64,000 nt of DNA from Neonectria sp. B-13 (taxonomy: Eukaryota; Ascomycota; Sordariomycetes; Hypocreales; Nectriaceae): positions 4,901,296 to 4,965,295 of the forward strand of contig NOKP01000001.1 in the NCBI GenBank assembly GCA_002682825.1, read 5' to 3'. Under the pieces are notes generated by a model. The model made no database searches. It saw only the letters and a program-made list of their open reading frames with translations, and was not told where the DNA came from. Both the position numbers and the translations under genes were made by a program. Numbering within the stretch: position 1 is the first letter of the stretch; each line of letters begins with the position of its first letter. This document shows, piece by piece, positions 1 through 10,249 of this stretch.

Positions 1-150
1 GAGGACGAGGAGGAGGAACACGAGGATGACGAGGAAGACGATGACGATGGCGAGGCCGAGGCAAGCGGGGACGAGACGCAGGACGCGCTGGAGGACAAGC
101 AGGGCAGGGATGATGCTGACGAGGCGCTGGACGGGGACGAGAGCGACTGA
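1..150 (+). CDS. 3' end of an unidentified gene encoding an acidic C-terminal tail (partial)
   Basis: The reading frame is open from base 1 to a TGA at 148-150 and encodes 49 residues that are mostly Glu and Asp with a few Gly, Ala and Ser, ending in a short GDESD tail. Such tails are common in nucleolar and chromatin proteins and histone chaperones, but no family can be recognised from this fragment. The gene starts outside the window. Purine-rich sequence could by chance stay open over 150 bases, so the coding call rests on the strong acidic bias and the clean frame. Confidence 0.5.
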   Translation, partial: EDEEEEHEDDEEDDDDGEAEASGDETQDALEDKQGRDDADEALDGDESD

Positions 151-1858
151 GGCTTGGCCAACTGCGCTCTTTGCATCGCTTTGCATCGCTACCAATCAAC
201 TTACTATGACCACATGTTTGCCTGCCTGCCTACCTATCACCACCACAATCATCATACCAACATGCCAGAACCCCTTCGCCCGCCAAAGAAAGTCCCGTAG
301 GACAAAGCACCCTGCAGGCCCAACCACGCCCGCATCCTCGTACAAGAAACATGACACTCCCGATNCTCCCTCCCAACCCGGAACGCGCCCCCTGCCCTTC
401 CACCATGTGCTACTCGGTGATACCGCCCTCTCCTCGGAGGGCCCGATTCGCCATGGGATACCATCCTGCATGGCATCCGGGCTTTCCGGTTGTCCGCCTG
501 CGCGGGGGCCGTTATACCGCAGGTCTGGAGCGGCACCGCGCCTCGAGATCGCATGGGCTTGGTTGGACAGGCACAGTAGTGAAAACAAGGTTAATTCGTG
601 CGTTGCTTGGCTTGGGGAGGCACAAGATGTGAAACAAACAGCCTCGAGCTGCGTGAGACAAGCTGATTCGTGGCCCGCTGGCCTTTGTCAAGAAGAGTCT
701 ACGAGGACTAGATATCACGCCCACGGCTCCGTCTTGGTGTACAGTCTGACGATGCTCTTGGTGACACACCCACATGTAGTTCCGATACACATGCGAGGAG
801 AAGAAGCATGGCTCTGCAGAAAGATGAAACATTGCATTCGAACTATGAAAAAGTGATTCCCTATTGCCTAACCGAACCCACCCATCCCAATGCCAACCAC
901 TCTCGCAACAAGATGAACCCCGGGGACCAAAAAGCGCATGTCCCATCTGCACAGCAAAAGAGCCACAACAATGAAAGTCCCAAGCTGGGAACCAAGAATC
1001 CGACCAATATCAATGACGAAAAGCAAGTCAAATTAGACCGACAAAAAACCAACCCATGGCACGAATACAAACACCGTTGGTGAATGCTTCAGACTTGCTC
1101 CAGACATGGGTGATGTGAGTCAAGCATGAAGCCTGCCACACCCTGAGGTCATCCCGTGACAGAGCCTGCGGAACACGGGCCCGGCCACCGGGTTCGGAAC
1201 GTCTCATCGGGAGACCCAAGCTCCGTCGAGGCGGTACCGAGGGAGGTTCGTCTAGTAGTCGTACCACATGTGTCCTGGTACCAAGAATGTAGAGCCGAGG
1301 GGAAGAACGAATCGAAGAGGTGACGTGGTATCAAAAAAGCCCGGTACAAGATGCCTTGCCTCTGCAAATGGCTGCCAGGAACGCACAAGCGAACCGCCCA
1401 TAGAATCGCATCCTCGCAAAACGTGTCCAACAAACTGACTTGCCAAAACCAAACAAGCCTTCAAACAAGAGCAGAAGAAGCGAACGTAAAATAAGAAGAA
1501 TAACATGGTGTGTTGCAAGCCATGCATGAACCAAAAGACCAAACAGGGCCGAGCCCGACGACGAAAACCCAATGTTCCGATCCCCGACTCCTCTATCCCA
1601 TCCAGGCCAAATGCTACACGCAGTTGCAATGGACTGGGTCCACAAAGCACATAGCCTCTCCACCAATGTGTATGCTTGGGTATCCAGGAATACTGAAGGA
1701 GTTCGGACCAAGGAGAGGATCAGAGTCTCCCGGCTGAATGATATAGGAAAATAGGAAAGGACAAACGCATGATTAGGTTGAATACCCGGGAGAAAAAAAA
1801 AGCAAGAATATCAATCGTAGTTGAATCATCCGGTCATGTCATACGGCGCATGCCGTCC
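151..1858. other. Intergenic region between two convergent genes, no gene seen
   Basis: This 1.7-kb stretch lies between the + strand acidic-tail gene and the - strand gene A, so it should hold the 3' UTRs and terminators of both. A perfect 10-bp duplication (TTGCATCGCT) lies at 171-190. Base 365 is an undetermined N. Open frames here overlap on both strands and resemble no known protein. Confidence 0.5.
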
Positions 1859-4238
1859 TCATTGCGGCTGCTGGCCAGGAGTCCACCACTGCTGTGCTGG
1901 TGACTGCTGGCCCGACCATGCCTGGGTCACCGCAGGACCTCCGGGTCCGCTCTGGGGCATGTACTGTCGAGGCGTCTGATCTGTGGGATACATGCTTTGC
2001 CCGGCGCCGTACTGCATGCCCGCCATGCCAGGGAACTGCATGCTGGACTGCATCTGACCCGTGCTCGGTTGACGCAGGTGGGAAGCAGGCGACTGCGACG
2101 GATGGGCCGGCTGAGACTGTGTCGTGTAGCTGCCGTAGCTGTGTTGCTGTGGCGTCTGAGGATTCTGAGGCCACATGCTTTGGCCGGACTGATAGTTGTA
2201 GCCGGGCGTGCCCTGAGAGATGGAGCTGCTCGAGCCTGGGAGAGACGGTGTTGGTCTGGCATTCGACTGCGTTGGAGACTGGGCCATACCTCTCATGGGC
2301 GCCTGCGTGATGCTGCTTTGAGCGCTGATGGACTGAGAATATGGCGCCGTGGTCATCATCATCTGAGGGCTCTGGGAGGACACCATTCCTGGCTGTGACA
2401 TACCCGTCGCCGTGGTATGGGGCGAGTGCGATGGTCGGGTCGTCGGGGCCGAGCTGCTCTCGTTGGATGCCACGGGCTGCTGGGTGAGGTTGGACGCGGG
2501 CTGCTCGTGGGGTCGTCGCCAGATTCCCTGGATGTAGTCGTTGCGCATGTCCCGCTGCTGGTTGACGGACCGGTTGAACTCGGCGGCGTGGTGGGCCTGG
2601 GCGTTGAGCTCGCCGAGAGGCGAAGGCCGGGTCTGGTCTTGGTAAGCAGGGCCGGTAATCTCCTGACGGGGTCCTCCCTTGAGGATTCCGGAGTAGTCGC
2701 GCGGACGATTGTCACTGAGGTCTGATCCAAGAGTCAATCCAGGCATTCTTGTGGTGTTTCCAAGTGGTGGCCCGATCATACCTGGTTGGACAAGGTGAGG
2801 CTGCGGAGGGCCAGGGAAGGGTCCGGGGTTGTTGCTGTAGACGATCTCTGGGTGGGGACCGGCCTGCAGGGCATTGTTCTGGGCAGCCTCCGCCTCCCTG
2901 GCCTTGGTGGCGCCGGGTCGCTTCTCTCCGGCAAGATCTGCCTCGGTGAAGCCTTGTTTTCTGGCCTTGGTCTCCCAGTAGTCGTCCCGGACTCTTCGGC
3001 CGTTGACAATGACTCGGCTCCCAAACTGTCGGAACATGGACCGGGCGGTGACGATTGCGATCTGCCTGGAGCGGTAAGAAAACGGAAGGATCTCCTGCTG
3101 GACAAGGTCGTCCTTCTCGGCTTGGCTGGCAATGATCTTGAACAGCGACCTGTTTTTATTAAACAACAGGTACGAGTCTCGATAGCCCAGCACCCTGGCG
3201 CACTCGGTGGCAAGCATGAAAAGCTTGTCGCCTCGGTTAGGAACCAGGAAGGTTCTGCACTTGTACTCGCGACCACCTTGGAGCGTTCCATTGGCCATCA
3301 CCTTCTTCTCGCCGAACTCGTCGATCTCGCGTGGGAGGTACTCATCGCCGGTCGAGTTGAGCTGATCGGTCGTGTGGTCTCGGACGGTCGGGAGGGCTTT
3401 GAGCGTCGACTTGGTCGGGGTAGTCTTGGGAGGCAACGGCGCCTGGGTCGGCGTGTAGGCAGGGGTCGACTGCGCGGGCAGCGTGGTGCTCTGAGACTGG
3501 GGCGTCTGGGGAGGCGGGATCGTTTGGGGCAGGTTTGCGCTGGGCGCCTGGCCGGGAGCATCAGAGATGCCCCCTGAAGTTCGAGACTTCATCGGTCTTG
3601 CTCGTTTTCGAAGCGGTTTCGAATCACCTGCAAGGCGCGAAGCATGGTCAGCAAAGTTCGTTGAATTTTTAGTGTCGCGATGCGAATCATTGTGTGGGCA
3701 GCCAAGTAGCACGATGAAAGATGTCACACGGATTCACAGCTGGAGCCAGTATCGCGGGACGGCGCAGACGGCGCAAACGGCGCATGGCGACGGCGCACCA
3801 CGATGCACGATGCGCAATGCAGCGCCGGGCTACACAGGGTCCACCCCGACATACCGTCATCACCGGGTTGCGGCGAGTCGTAGAGATCCGGGGTCCGGCT
3901 GCGTTTGAGGCCACGATGCGGAGGGTCTGTCGAGCGAGACGAGTTAGCATAATGAAGAAGCTGGTACTGGCGACCAACAGCAGCGACACACCGGATGGCG
4001 CGCGCGCTGGGTCGCAGATGAAAGCGCAAAAGGAAGGAGAGGCGACAGAGGGTATTCTCGCGACGACGACCTCGGGGTGCCGCGGACAGAACGGGTAGGG
4101 AAATTAGGTTGGATAGGATTGTGGAGGGGTGGGCGCGGGCAGCAAGCCGCAGCCGAGAGAAGAGGACTTACCAGGAGAGTTGAGGGCAGCGGGATTGATC
4201 GTCGCATTATCAGCGCCGCTTTGCTGGGCGGAGTACAT
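1859..4238 (-). CDS. Chromatin-remodelling complex subunit, Rsc7/Swp82 family (gene A)
   Basis: Model: exon 1 4238-4172, exon 2 3627-1859, 611 aa. The intron has donor GTAAGT and a GCTGAC...CAG acceptor and joins in frame (…NSPG/DSKPLRK…). At 544 nt it is long for this genome, so a small missed exon is possible. Residues about 138-240 carry the family core, with CRTF, GYRDSYL and IVTARSMFRQFG motifs, the same blocks as in gene B at 47-49 kb. Known for the family: yeast Rsc7/Npl6 and Swp82 are accessory subunits of the RSC and SWI/SNF nucleosome remodellers. The N-terminal part is Pro/Thr-rich and the last 300 residues are a Gln/Ser/Pro/Met-rich low-complexity tail. That tail makes a SWI/SNF-type (Swp82-like) role plausible, but I cannot assign the complex. 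The upstream leader is exceptional and is listed separately. Confidence 0.85.
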
Positions 4239-4351
4239 GACAGAGCGTCCAGACCAACAGCAGCAGCGACAGTGATGGCGATGGCGACGTGTCGTGAGAT
4301 GTTTGGGCTGGAGGGTCTCAAGGTCGGAGGAGATGCAGCAGAGTAGGCACG

Positions 4352-4363
4352 TCAATGGCGCAT
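4352..4363 (-). promoter_or_regulatory. Minimal upstream ORF (3 codons plus stop) in the gene A leader
   Basis: On the - strand ATG CGC CAT TGA encodes Met-Arg-His. It is the only ATG on that strand between the gene A start at 4238 and position 7142. It begins 125 nt upstream of the main start. If the leader is transcribed, this would be the only upstream start codon met by scanning ribosomes. Confidence 0.45.
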
Positions 4364-5115
4364 TTGGTTGGCCGCCGGGGGGGAAGGAGCGTCGAGTGCG
4401 GGATGGTTATAAGACGGCCTTGGGATAGGAGCCCAGCCTGGAGTAGCGGATGAAACTCGGCCGGCCAGGCCAAGACACAGGCGGAATGCGGAGTTCACGG
4501 CCAGACTCCGGGCGTAGAGACTTGAGAAGATGATCCGGACAAGGCAAGCGGCGGCAGCGGCGGCGAACAGCAGAATATGCAAACACGCGAGGGACAGGAG
4601 AGGAGAGGCGCGACGAGACGAGGCAGCGAACGCAAGGCAGCGCAAGGCTGCGAGGGGTATAGGGTGGAAGTTTGACGGGGACGGGGACGGGAGACGGGTG
4701 TGAGATGTTTGGATGGATTTACCTTTACTTGGTGATGGAGTGGGATGCGGCGTACGCGGAGCGCGTTGTGCGACGGCGACGATGAAGGCGGCGGCGGCAG
4801 CAACAGCGGCAGCGACGACGGCGAAGAGCGCACTTCAGGGCGAAACAAGCGGTCGCGCGACGATGATTGTCCTGGAGCGCGTGTCGAAGGACGGAGATGG
4901 AGGGTTGGACGATGGAAGCAGCGGGTGTGAAGCGGTTGGCGGAAGGCGGAGAAGGTGGTGGTGGTGGTGCGAGTGGGTGGTGGTGGTGGTGGATGGATGA
5001 TGATGGATGGTGGATGGGACGGGTTTGCGACGGGGTGGGAGGGGAGGGAATGGTGCAGTAGTNGCAGTAGTATACTTGTGGGTAGGCAGGCAGGGCAGTG
5101 GGCAGTGGCGGAACT

Positions 5116-5131
5116 GGGGGGGGGGGGGGGG
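5116..5131. repeat. Homopolymer of 16 G
   Basis: An uninterrupted G16 on the + strand, which is C16 in the sense of the downstream gene A. It lies inside the ATG-free leader. Confidence 0.9.
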
Positions 5132-5698
5132 CCTGTAGCACGCTCAGCACGAGCCAGTGGTTGTGGTAGCGGGTGTGCGTGTTGCAGCGATTGAGGTAGC
5201 GGTCGCGGTAGCGGCTGGCAGCACTGGAGCTAAGCGGGGGCAATGGATCGCACGGGCAGTTTGGTAGTGCCAGATACCAAGCGAGTGCCAGTGGGTACTG
5301 TAGGAGTCGGTAGAGGATTGTATTGGGGGGATGGGCTGGGTTGTGGCGGTTGTGATAGAGGAAGAGAAAGCAGGAAAAGCCACCCCAGTCAAGTTCAAGA
5401 CCAGGAGGTACCTTCAGGCAAAGCGAGATAGATGAGACGGGGGAACCTATTCGTAAACGGGCAAAGACTCAGACGGGGGGACCTGGACCTGGACGCAGCA
5501 AGCAGGCAGGCAGAGCAGAGCAGAGCAAGCAAGGTTCCTATTTCCTAGGCAAGGTTCCTGGGCAAAGGTAGACAAGGTACGGAGGACCTAAAGACAAGGC
5601 AAGGTAGCAAAGCAAGGTCAAACGAGGACGCAGGCAAGGCCAGGCGAGAGGCGGAGGCGTCGGCGGCGGTGCGTCGGCGGAGACAGGTGGGTTGTTTA

Positions 5699-5746
5699 GT
5701 GGGTGAGTGGATGAGTGGGCGAGTGGGTGAATGGGTGAGTGGGTAC
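5699..5746. repeat. 8-bp tandem array, six copies (GTGGGTGA-like)
   Basis: Six successive octamers read GTGGGTGA, GTGGATGA, GTGGGCGA, GTGGGTGA, ATGGGTGA, GTGGGTAC. Copies differ by at most two bases. Confidence 0.85.
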
Positions 5747-8700
5747 GCCTTGGCTTTGAGAGCTGCTTGTTGGCTTGGGCACTTGGAGCTGCGAGTGTAA
5801 TGCGACCGAGGGCAGCGTGAATGTGGAGAAAGCTGGTCGATGACAAAACAGCCCCGGTCCGAGGTGGTGAGCTGCGAGCGAGGGTTCCAAGTGTAAGGCA
5901 GCCCAAGAGTTGCAAGGGACTCGGTTCCAGCGCTCCGGGCAGTGTAATCGCAGCGGTTTGCGAGCTGTATGTAGCCTGTAGCCTGTAGCGTAAGGCACGG
6001 GAGCCGATTCAAGCGCAGCACAGACAAAACGATGGCTGGCGGCCACGGCGCGGCTAGGCGCAAGCAGAATTGGGATTTGCGACTGCGACTTTGACGACTT
6101 TGACGATGACGATGCGAAGCGACCAGAGCAAGCAGTGCGAGTGTGTGGGCAGCGCGTGCGCGCGGTTGTCCCCGCAAAAGATGGAGCCAAGACCGTTGCG
6201 CTGGTCCCCGATGCTGCCGGCCGGGAGGAGAAGGCCACAAGCCGCAGGAGGAGTTGAGCGCGTGGGATTGTCAAGCCGATTGAGGCTGGCGGCGCGGCAA
6301 AGAATGGAGCAAGAAGTGTGTGTGAGTGGTGGTGAAGACGAAGTTGTTGATGGTGAAGATGGAATGGATACTGAAGATGGATGGATGGATGGATGGGGTG
6401 GATGGGGAAATCGAGGGTCTAGTGCGCCCAGCGGCAGCGGCAGTGGCAGTGGCAGAGGCAGAAGCAGAGGCAGTGGACGCGCTGATGATTGTTTCGACGC
6501 TTTGCGCTGTGCTGGGTTTGAAGGCACCGCGACGACGGGAAGGAGGAGGGATGGAGGAGTGGAGGAGTGGGACGAAAGAAAGAAGGCTGCTGCTTGTGCT
6601 GGGATGAATGCACTGGATGGTACAGCAGATGAATGGATAGATGGATGGGTGGGTTGAACGGGTTTGAATGGGTTGGGCTGGGAGGGTGGGTGGGTGCGTG
6701 GATGGATGGATGGATGGAGATGGAGGGGAAGGCTCTCGATGGAGGGGGAGAAGGAGGGGGAAACCCAAGCTCAGGTATACCGTTTGATGGCTGCGGCGCG
6801 GATGGAGGGAGCAGATGGTTGGTCAGGATCCCTCAAGCCAAGCAAGCCCAGCAAGCCCAGCGGAAGCCTACCTCACGTAGTAGCTCAGGTAGCTAAAAAG
6901 CCGGGCCTCGGAGCAGCCAAGATTGTGAGAGACTACCTGACTGACTGACTTACTGACTTACTGACTGACACACTGGGAGACGCAGAAAGCGAGGCCCTTG
7001 AGCCCCCCCGGGAGGATGAGGATGAGCGTGGGGATGGAGCCCAAAGACGCAAGACAGGACCAGGGTCGTGACAGGCCCAGCAGGGGGAGGCCCCGGGCGT
7101 GGGAAGACCAGGAATATGGACTAGGGTGCTTTGGTATTCGACATGGGGAGAGGGGGCGTGTTTCGCTGGGCGTGTGCCACGGAGCAAAAGGCCAACAAGG
7201 AGGAGTAAATAAGAGTCACAGAGCCACAGAGTCACATAGTCCAGAGTCAGAGCAGTCGGAAGGGGTCAGATGAACAATCACGAGTTCCCGTCTCTCTCCC
7301 AATCTCATTCTTTCTCCAACAAAGGCGAGTGAAAAGAGGAGAAGCAGAAGCATGATATGACAATAACCACCAAGCAGAAACGGGGCGGAGTCGCTTCCCT
7401 AGCTCGGCGGAGGCGTCGCTTTATCAGCACTTGCCTATTATCGTTCCCTTACCATTGGGGAGACCCGGCCGAAGGAGAGATACCGGGAGACACGAACACG
7501 ATACGGCACGCACGGAAAGAGGACGGACACAGTCAGAATAGAGATACCCAGATGTTCGGTCCAAACGGGCTCGGATGCAACAGCCTTCGGATCGTGCGCA
7601 TGGCAAGGACAGACAACCTGCCCGCAGCTCCTGGGCCTTCCGTTCCGAACAAAGCACAGCGCCCGATCCGGGATCAATAAAATGCTTGGCCCCCCTAGCC
7701 GACGAGGATTCGCGTTCAGCTTCTCAATGCCTCTCTCCCGTCACCATGCAGTATGGAAATCAATCTCCTGCGCCGCCCGCCCGCACCCAGCATAATCAAT
7801 CAATCAAGCAAGCACGCAGTATCTGAATCCCAATACCACCAACCTGTACCAGGGACTGAAGGATAAAACACCAGGAGGTTGACCTGGTTGGCCGAACAGG
7901 CCGGCGGGCGAGCATCAGCGCCAGCCTGGGCATGATGAGCACCGGCATGGATCCAGTGTCATCAATGTCAGCCTCCCAACCCGCCGCAGCAAATCAGCAT
8001 CGGGTGCGACAAGCCACGAGCCCACGCCAGCACGCCCATGTGCGTCAGAAGCGCCAGTGTGTTCGCCCGCGGCTGGAACTCTCCTCGTGGAGGGGCTGCT
8101 AGCCTCGCCCATCCCATCGTGTCGACGATTCGGGACAAAGTGGAGAGATAGTCTGACCTTGTTGCACAGCCATCAGAACAAACAAGCAAAGTAAAAAATT
8201 AAAATAAAAAGCCTCGTTTCTGTGACATGCATCTTCGCTTCGGCCTCTGGAGGGGCTGTACTCCATGTCAGATATCCTATCCGCGGTGCCGGGTCTGGCT
8301 GTTGCACCGTGCTGCGTTCCTGTGACGGGGGATCCTGTCTGACTGCCTGCCGCGCTGCATCCCTTGCTCGCCTCTGTGCGTCGTGATGCTGGCCACATGC
8401 AGTCGCAATTAACTCGAGGGTCTTGCATTGTGCGAGGTGACTACGGCGTAATTAGCTTGAGGGACGTTGGGTGGGGGAGCGTGCAAAGTGTCCACGGTCG
8501 GAAACAGAGTGGCAGAGAGCTTGCAGTGTATAAGTAAGTACTGTAAGTAGTAGCAGACCACCAAAGTACAATGGATATGTGGTACGTACTACTAGTAGAC
8601 ATCCCCCGCCAGAAATCCACTGTACCTACTAGTAAGTACTTGCAGTACCCCACCCCTTCCATGCGCTTGTGCTGTGTTGGTCGGTCCTGCCTGTGCGACG

Positions 8701-10036
8701 CTGCGTCTGCACATGCGCTCTCCCCGCATACCCGACTTCTTGTTACAGTCAAACCATGGGCTGTCACTGCAATCCGTGATCGGTACGAATGCAGATGACT
8801 TCATGGAGTCTCGCTAGCTGTGACTTTCTTGCTCGGCCAGAACTCGGGACCTAAGACTCAGGGCGCAATAGTGCAGACTATACACGCCCACTTGCACAGC
8901 TCCCGCATATCGGGCCCGAAGCGCTTCGGGGATACATAGCCATAAACCGCTGGGAACCTCTCAGGTGAGACCACTCCAGCGAAAGGTGGAGGCAGGCTGT
9001 TGAGCCTCGCCGTCGTTTGTATTGTCGTATTCAATCCGTTGTTCGTTGTATTGCCCACTCACTGCATGCCTCTCTCCCAGTCCCACCCCCAGCCGCCAGC
9101 CGAACGATCCAGACCCTCCCTTGACCGTCTATCTCGCTCCGTGGCGTGCTTCCCTTTGGATTGTCTTGGGCGTCGTGGTGACCCAGCCGCCCGTTGTAAT
9201 GAAGAAACTCGCCGCCGCCCGCGGGATAAACGGCTTCCGCGGCTCCGTCGTAGCTTTGTTTGTCTCTCCTCCATCACGAATCTATGGCTTTGGAGCCAGC
9301 CCATAATTGCATGATGGTGTCACTGGCCCTCACGTCACAATAGAAAACACCAGATCAATCAGTCTCCGGCGGTGCTTCCTTTGGTGCCAACGCCGCGTAG
9401 ATAGACTACCTAGCCTGCTGGCTGGACCCCTGCCTGCCTGGCCACCAACCGTCGGCGGTAGCGAGCGAGCAACGCCAACACTGGACAGTGGATGCCATCG
9501 CCGGCGCGCAGCGTTGCGATGCGATGCGACTAGCTGACACTAAGCGACGCTGGCCATGCGACTGCAAAAGCCCGTCCATCAGCTAGGCATGGCCGGGCTG
9601 GCCCATGGGCAATTGCCAGATTAGGAGCCACCTTCGGAACCTCAGAGATAGTGCACGATGCAGCATGGGAGGATGGCTACGACTCCATGAGCCACAGTAG
9701 GAGCCCCCATGCTCGCACGTCTTTACCCGCGCCGCAGTGGCATATCCGCAAGGTTTTCCCTGTCTTTGACGTGTGATCCTCGTTGACGAACGGTAGCCTC
9801 GCGGCCCATCGAACCCAGGTCCCTGTTCTGCCCGTCGAAGTCGAATCCCAAACACCAAACAGAAGCAAAAAAGATAGGCCGGATCAAATCAAATCAAGCC
9901 CCCTCCTCCCCCCGGCAGCGGTTGCAAAAAAAGAAAGGGGAGGGGAGGTGCGGGAGCGATCGCCCCAACCCCAGACGACACCACCATCACCACGACGCAC
10001 CCACGCACCCACGCGCCCACTCACCCACGCAACCAC

Positions 10037-10115
10037 GCCCGTCCCCGTCCCCGTCCCCGTAACCCGTCCCCGTAACCCGTTCATCCGTCCCCGCACAAGC
10101 ACACGCGCAGCTTCC

Positions 10116-10148
<33 letters not shown>

Positions 10149-10249
10149 CACACACCACACACCCACCCTCACACACACACACACACAAATCTGCTCCTGC
10201 CGGGATCTGTCTCTAATCGCAGATATCAAACGAGAGAGAGAGAGAGAGA
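10037..10249. repeat. Cluster of simple repeats (CCCCGT, CA and GA)
   Basis: CCCCGT units occur at about 10037-10080, a CA microsatellite with a short interruption at about 10122-10188, and (GA)n at 10231-10249. They sit in a C-rich tract on the + strand of the kind seen just upstream of fungal transcription units. Confidence 0.85.

Larger units (their letters stand above)
4364..7141 (-). promoter_or_regulatory. Long ATG-free, pyrimidine-rich leader/promoter region of gene A
   Basis: I read every line for CAT on the + strand and found none over 2,778 bp, so the - strand has no ATG here, while ATG on the + strand occurs dozens of times. The - strand is strongly pyrimidine-rich. One-sided loss of ATG upstream of a gene is expected of a scanned 5' leader, so I infer a very long 5' UTR, possibly containing introns, with transcription starting near 7.1 kb. 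Inside are GGT/GATG repeats (4953-5020, 6376-6396, 6700-6717), a G16 run, a six-copy 8-bp array and a CTGA repeat (6937-6968). Base 5063 is an N. Confidence 0.5.

Noticed and set aside
1839..3577. Several frames of 100-260 codons overlapping gene A on both strands
   Set aside because: They are other-frame shadows of the Rsc7/Swp82 coding exon and lack any conserved motif.
5545..6240. Open frame of about 230 codons on the - strand
   Set aside because: There is no ATG anywhere on that strand between 4364 and 7141, so it cannot start normally, and it matches no family.
9790..9860. Possible tRNA (GTTCGA-like motif on the - strand and GTCGAATCCC on the +)
   Set aside because: Neither matches the B-box in full, and no A-box or acceptor-stem pairing could be found. 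Other TTCGA occurrences in the window fail in the same way.
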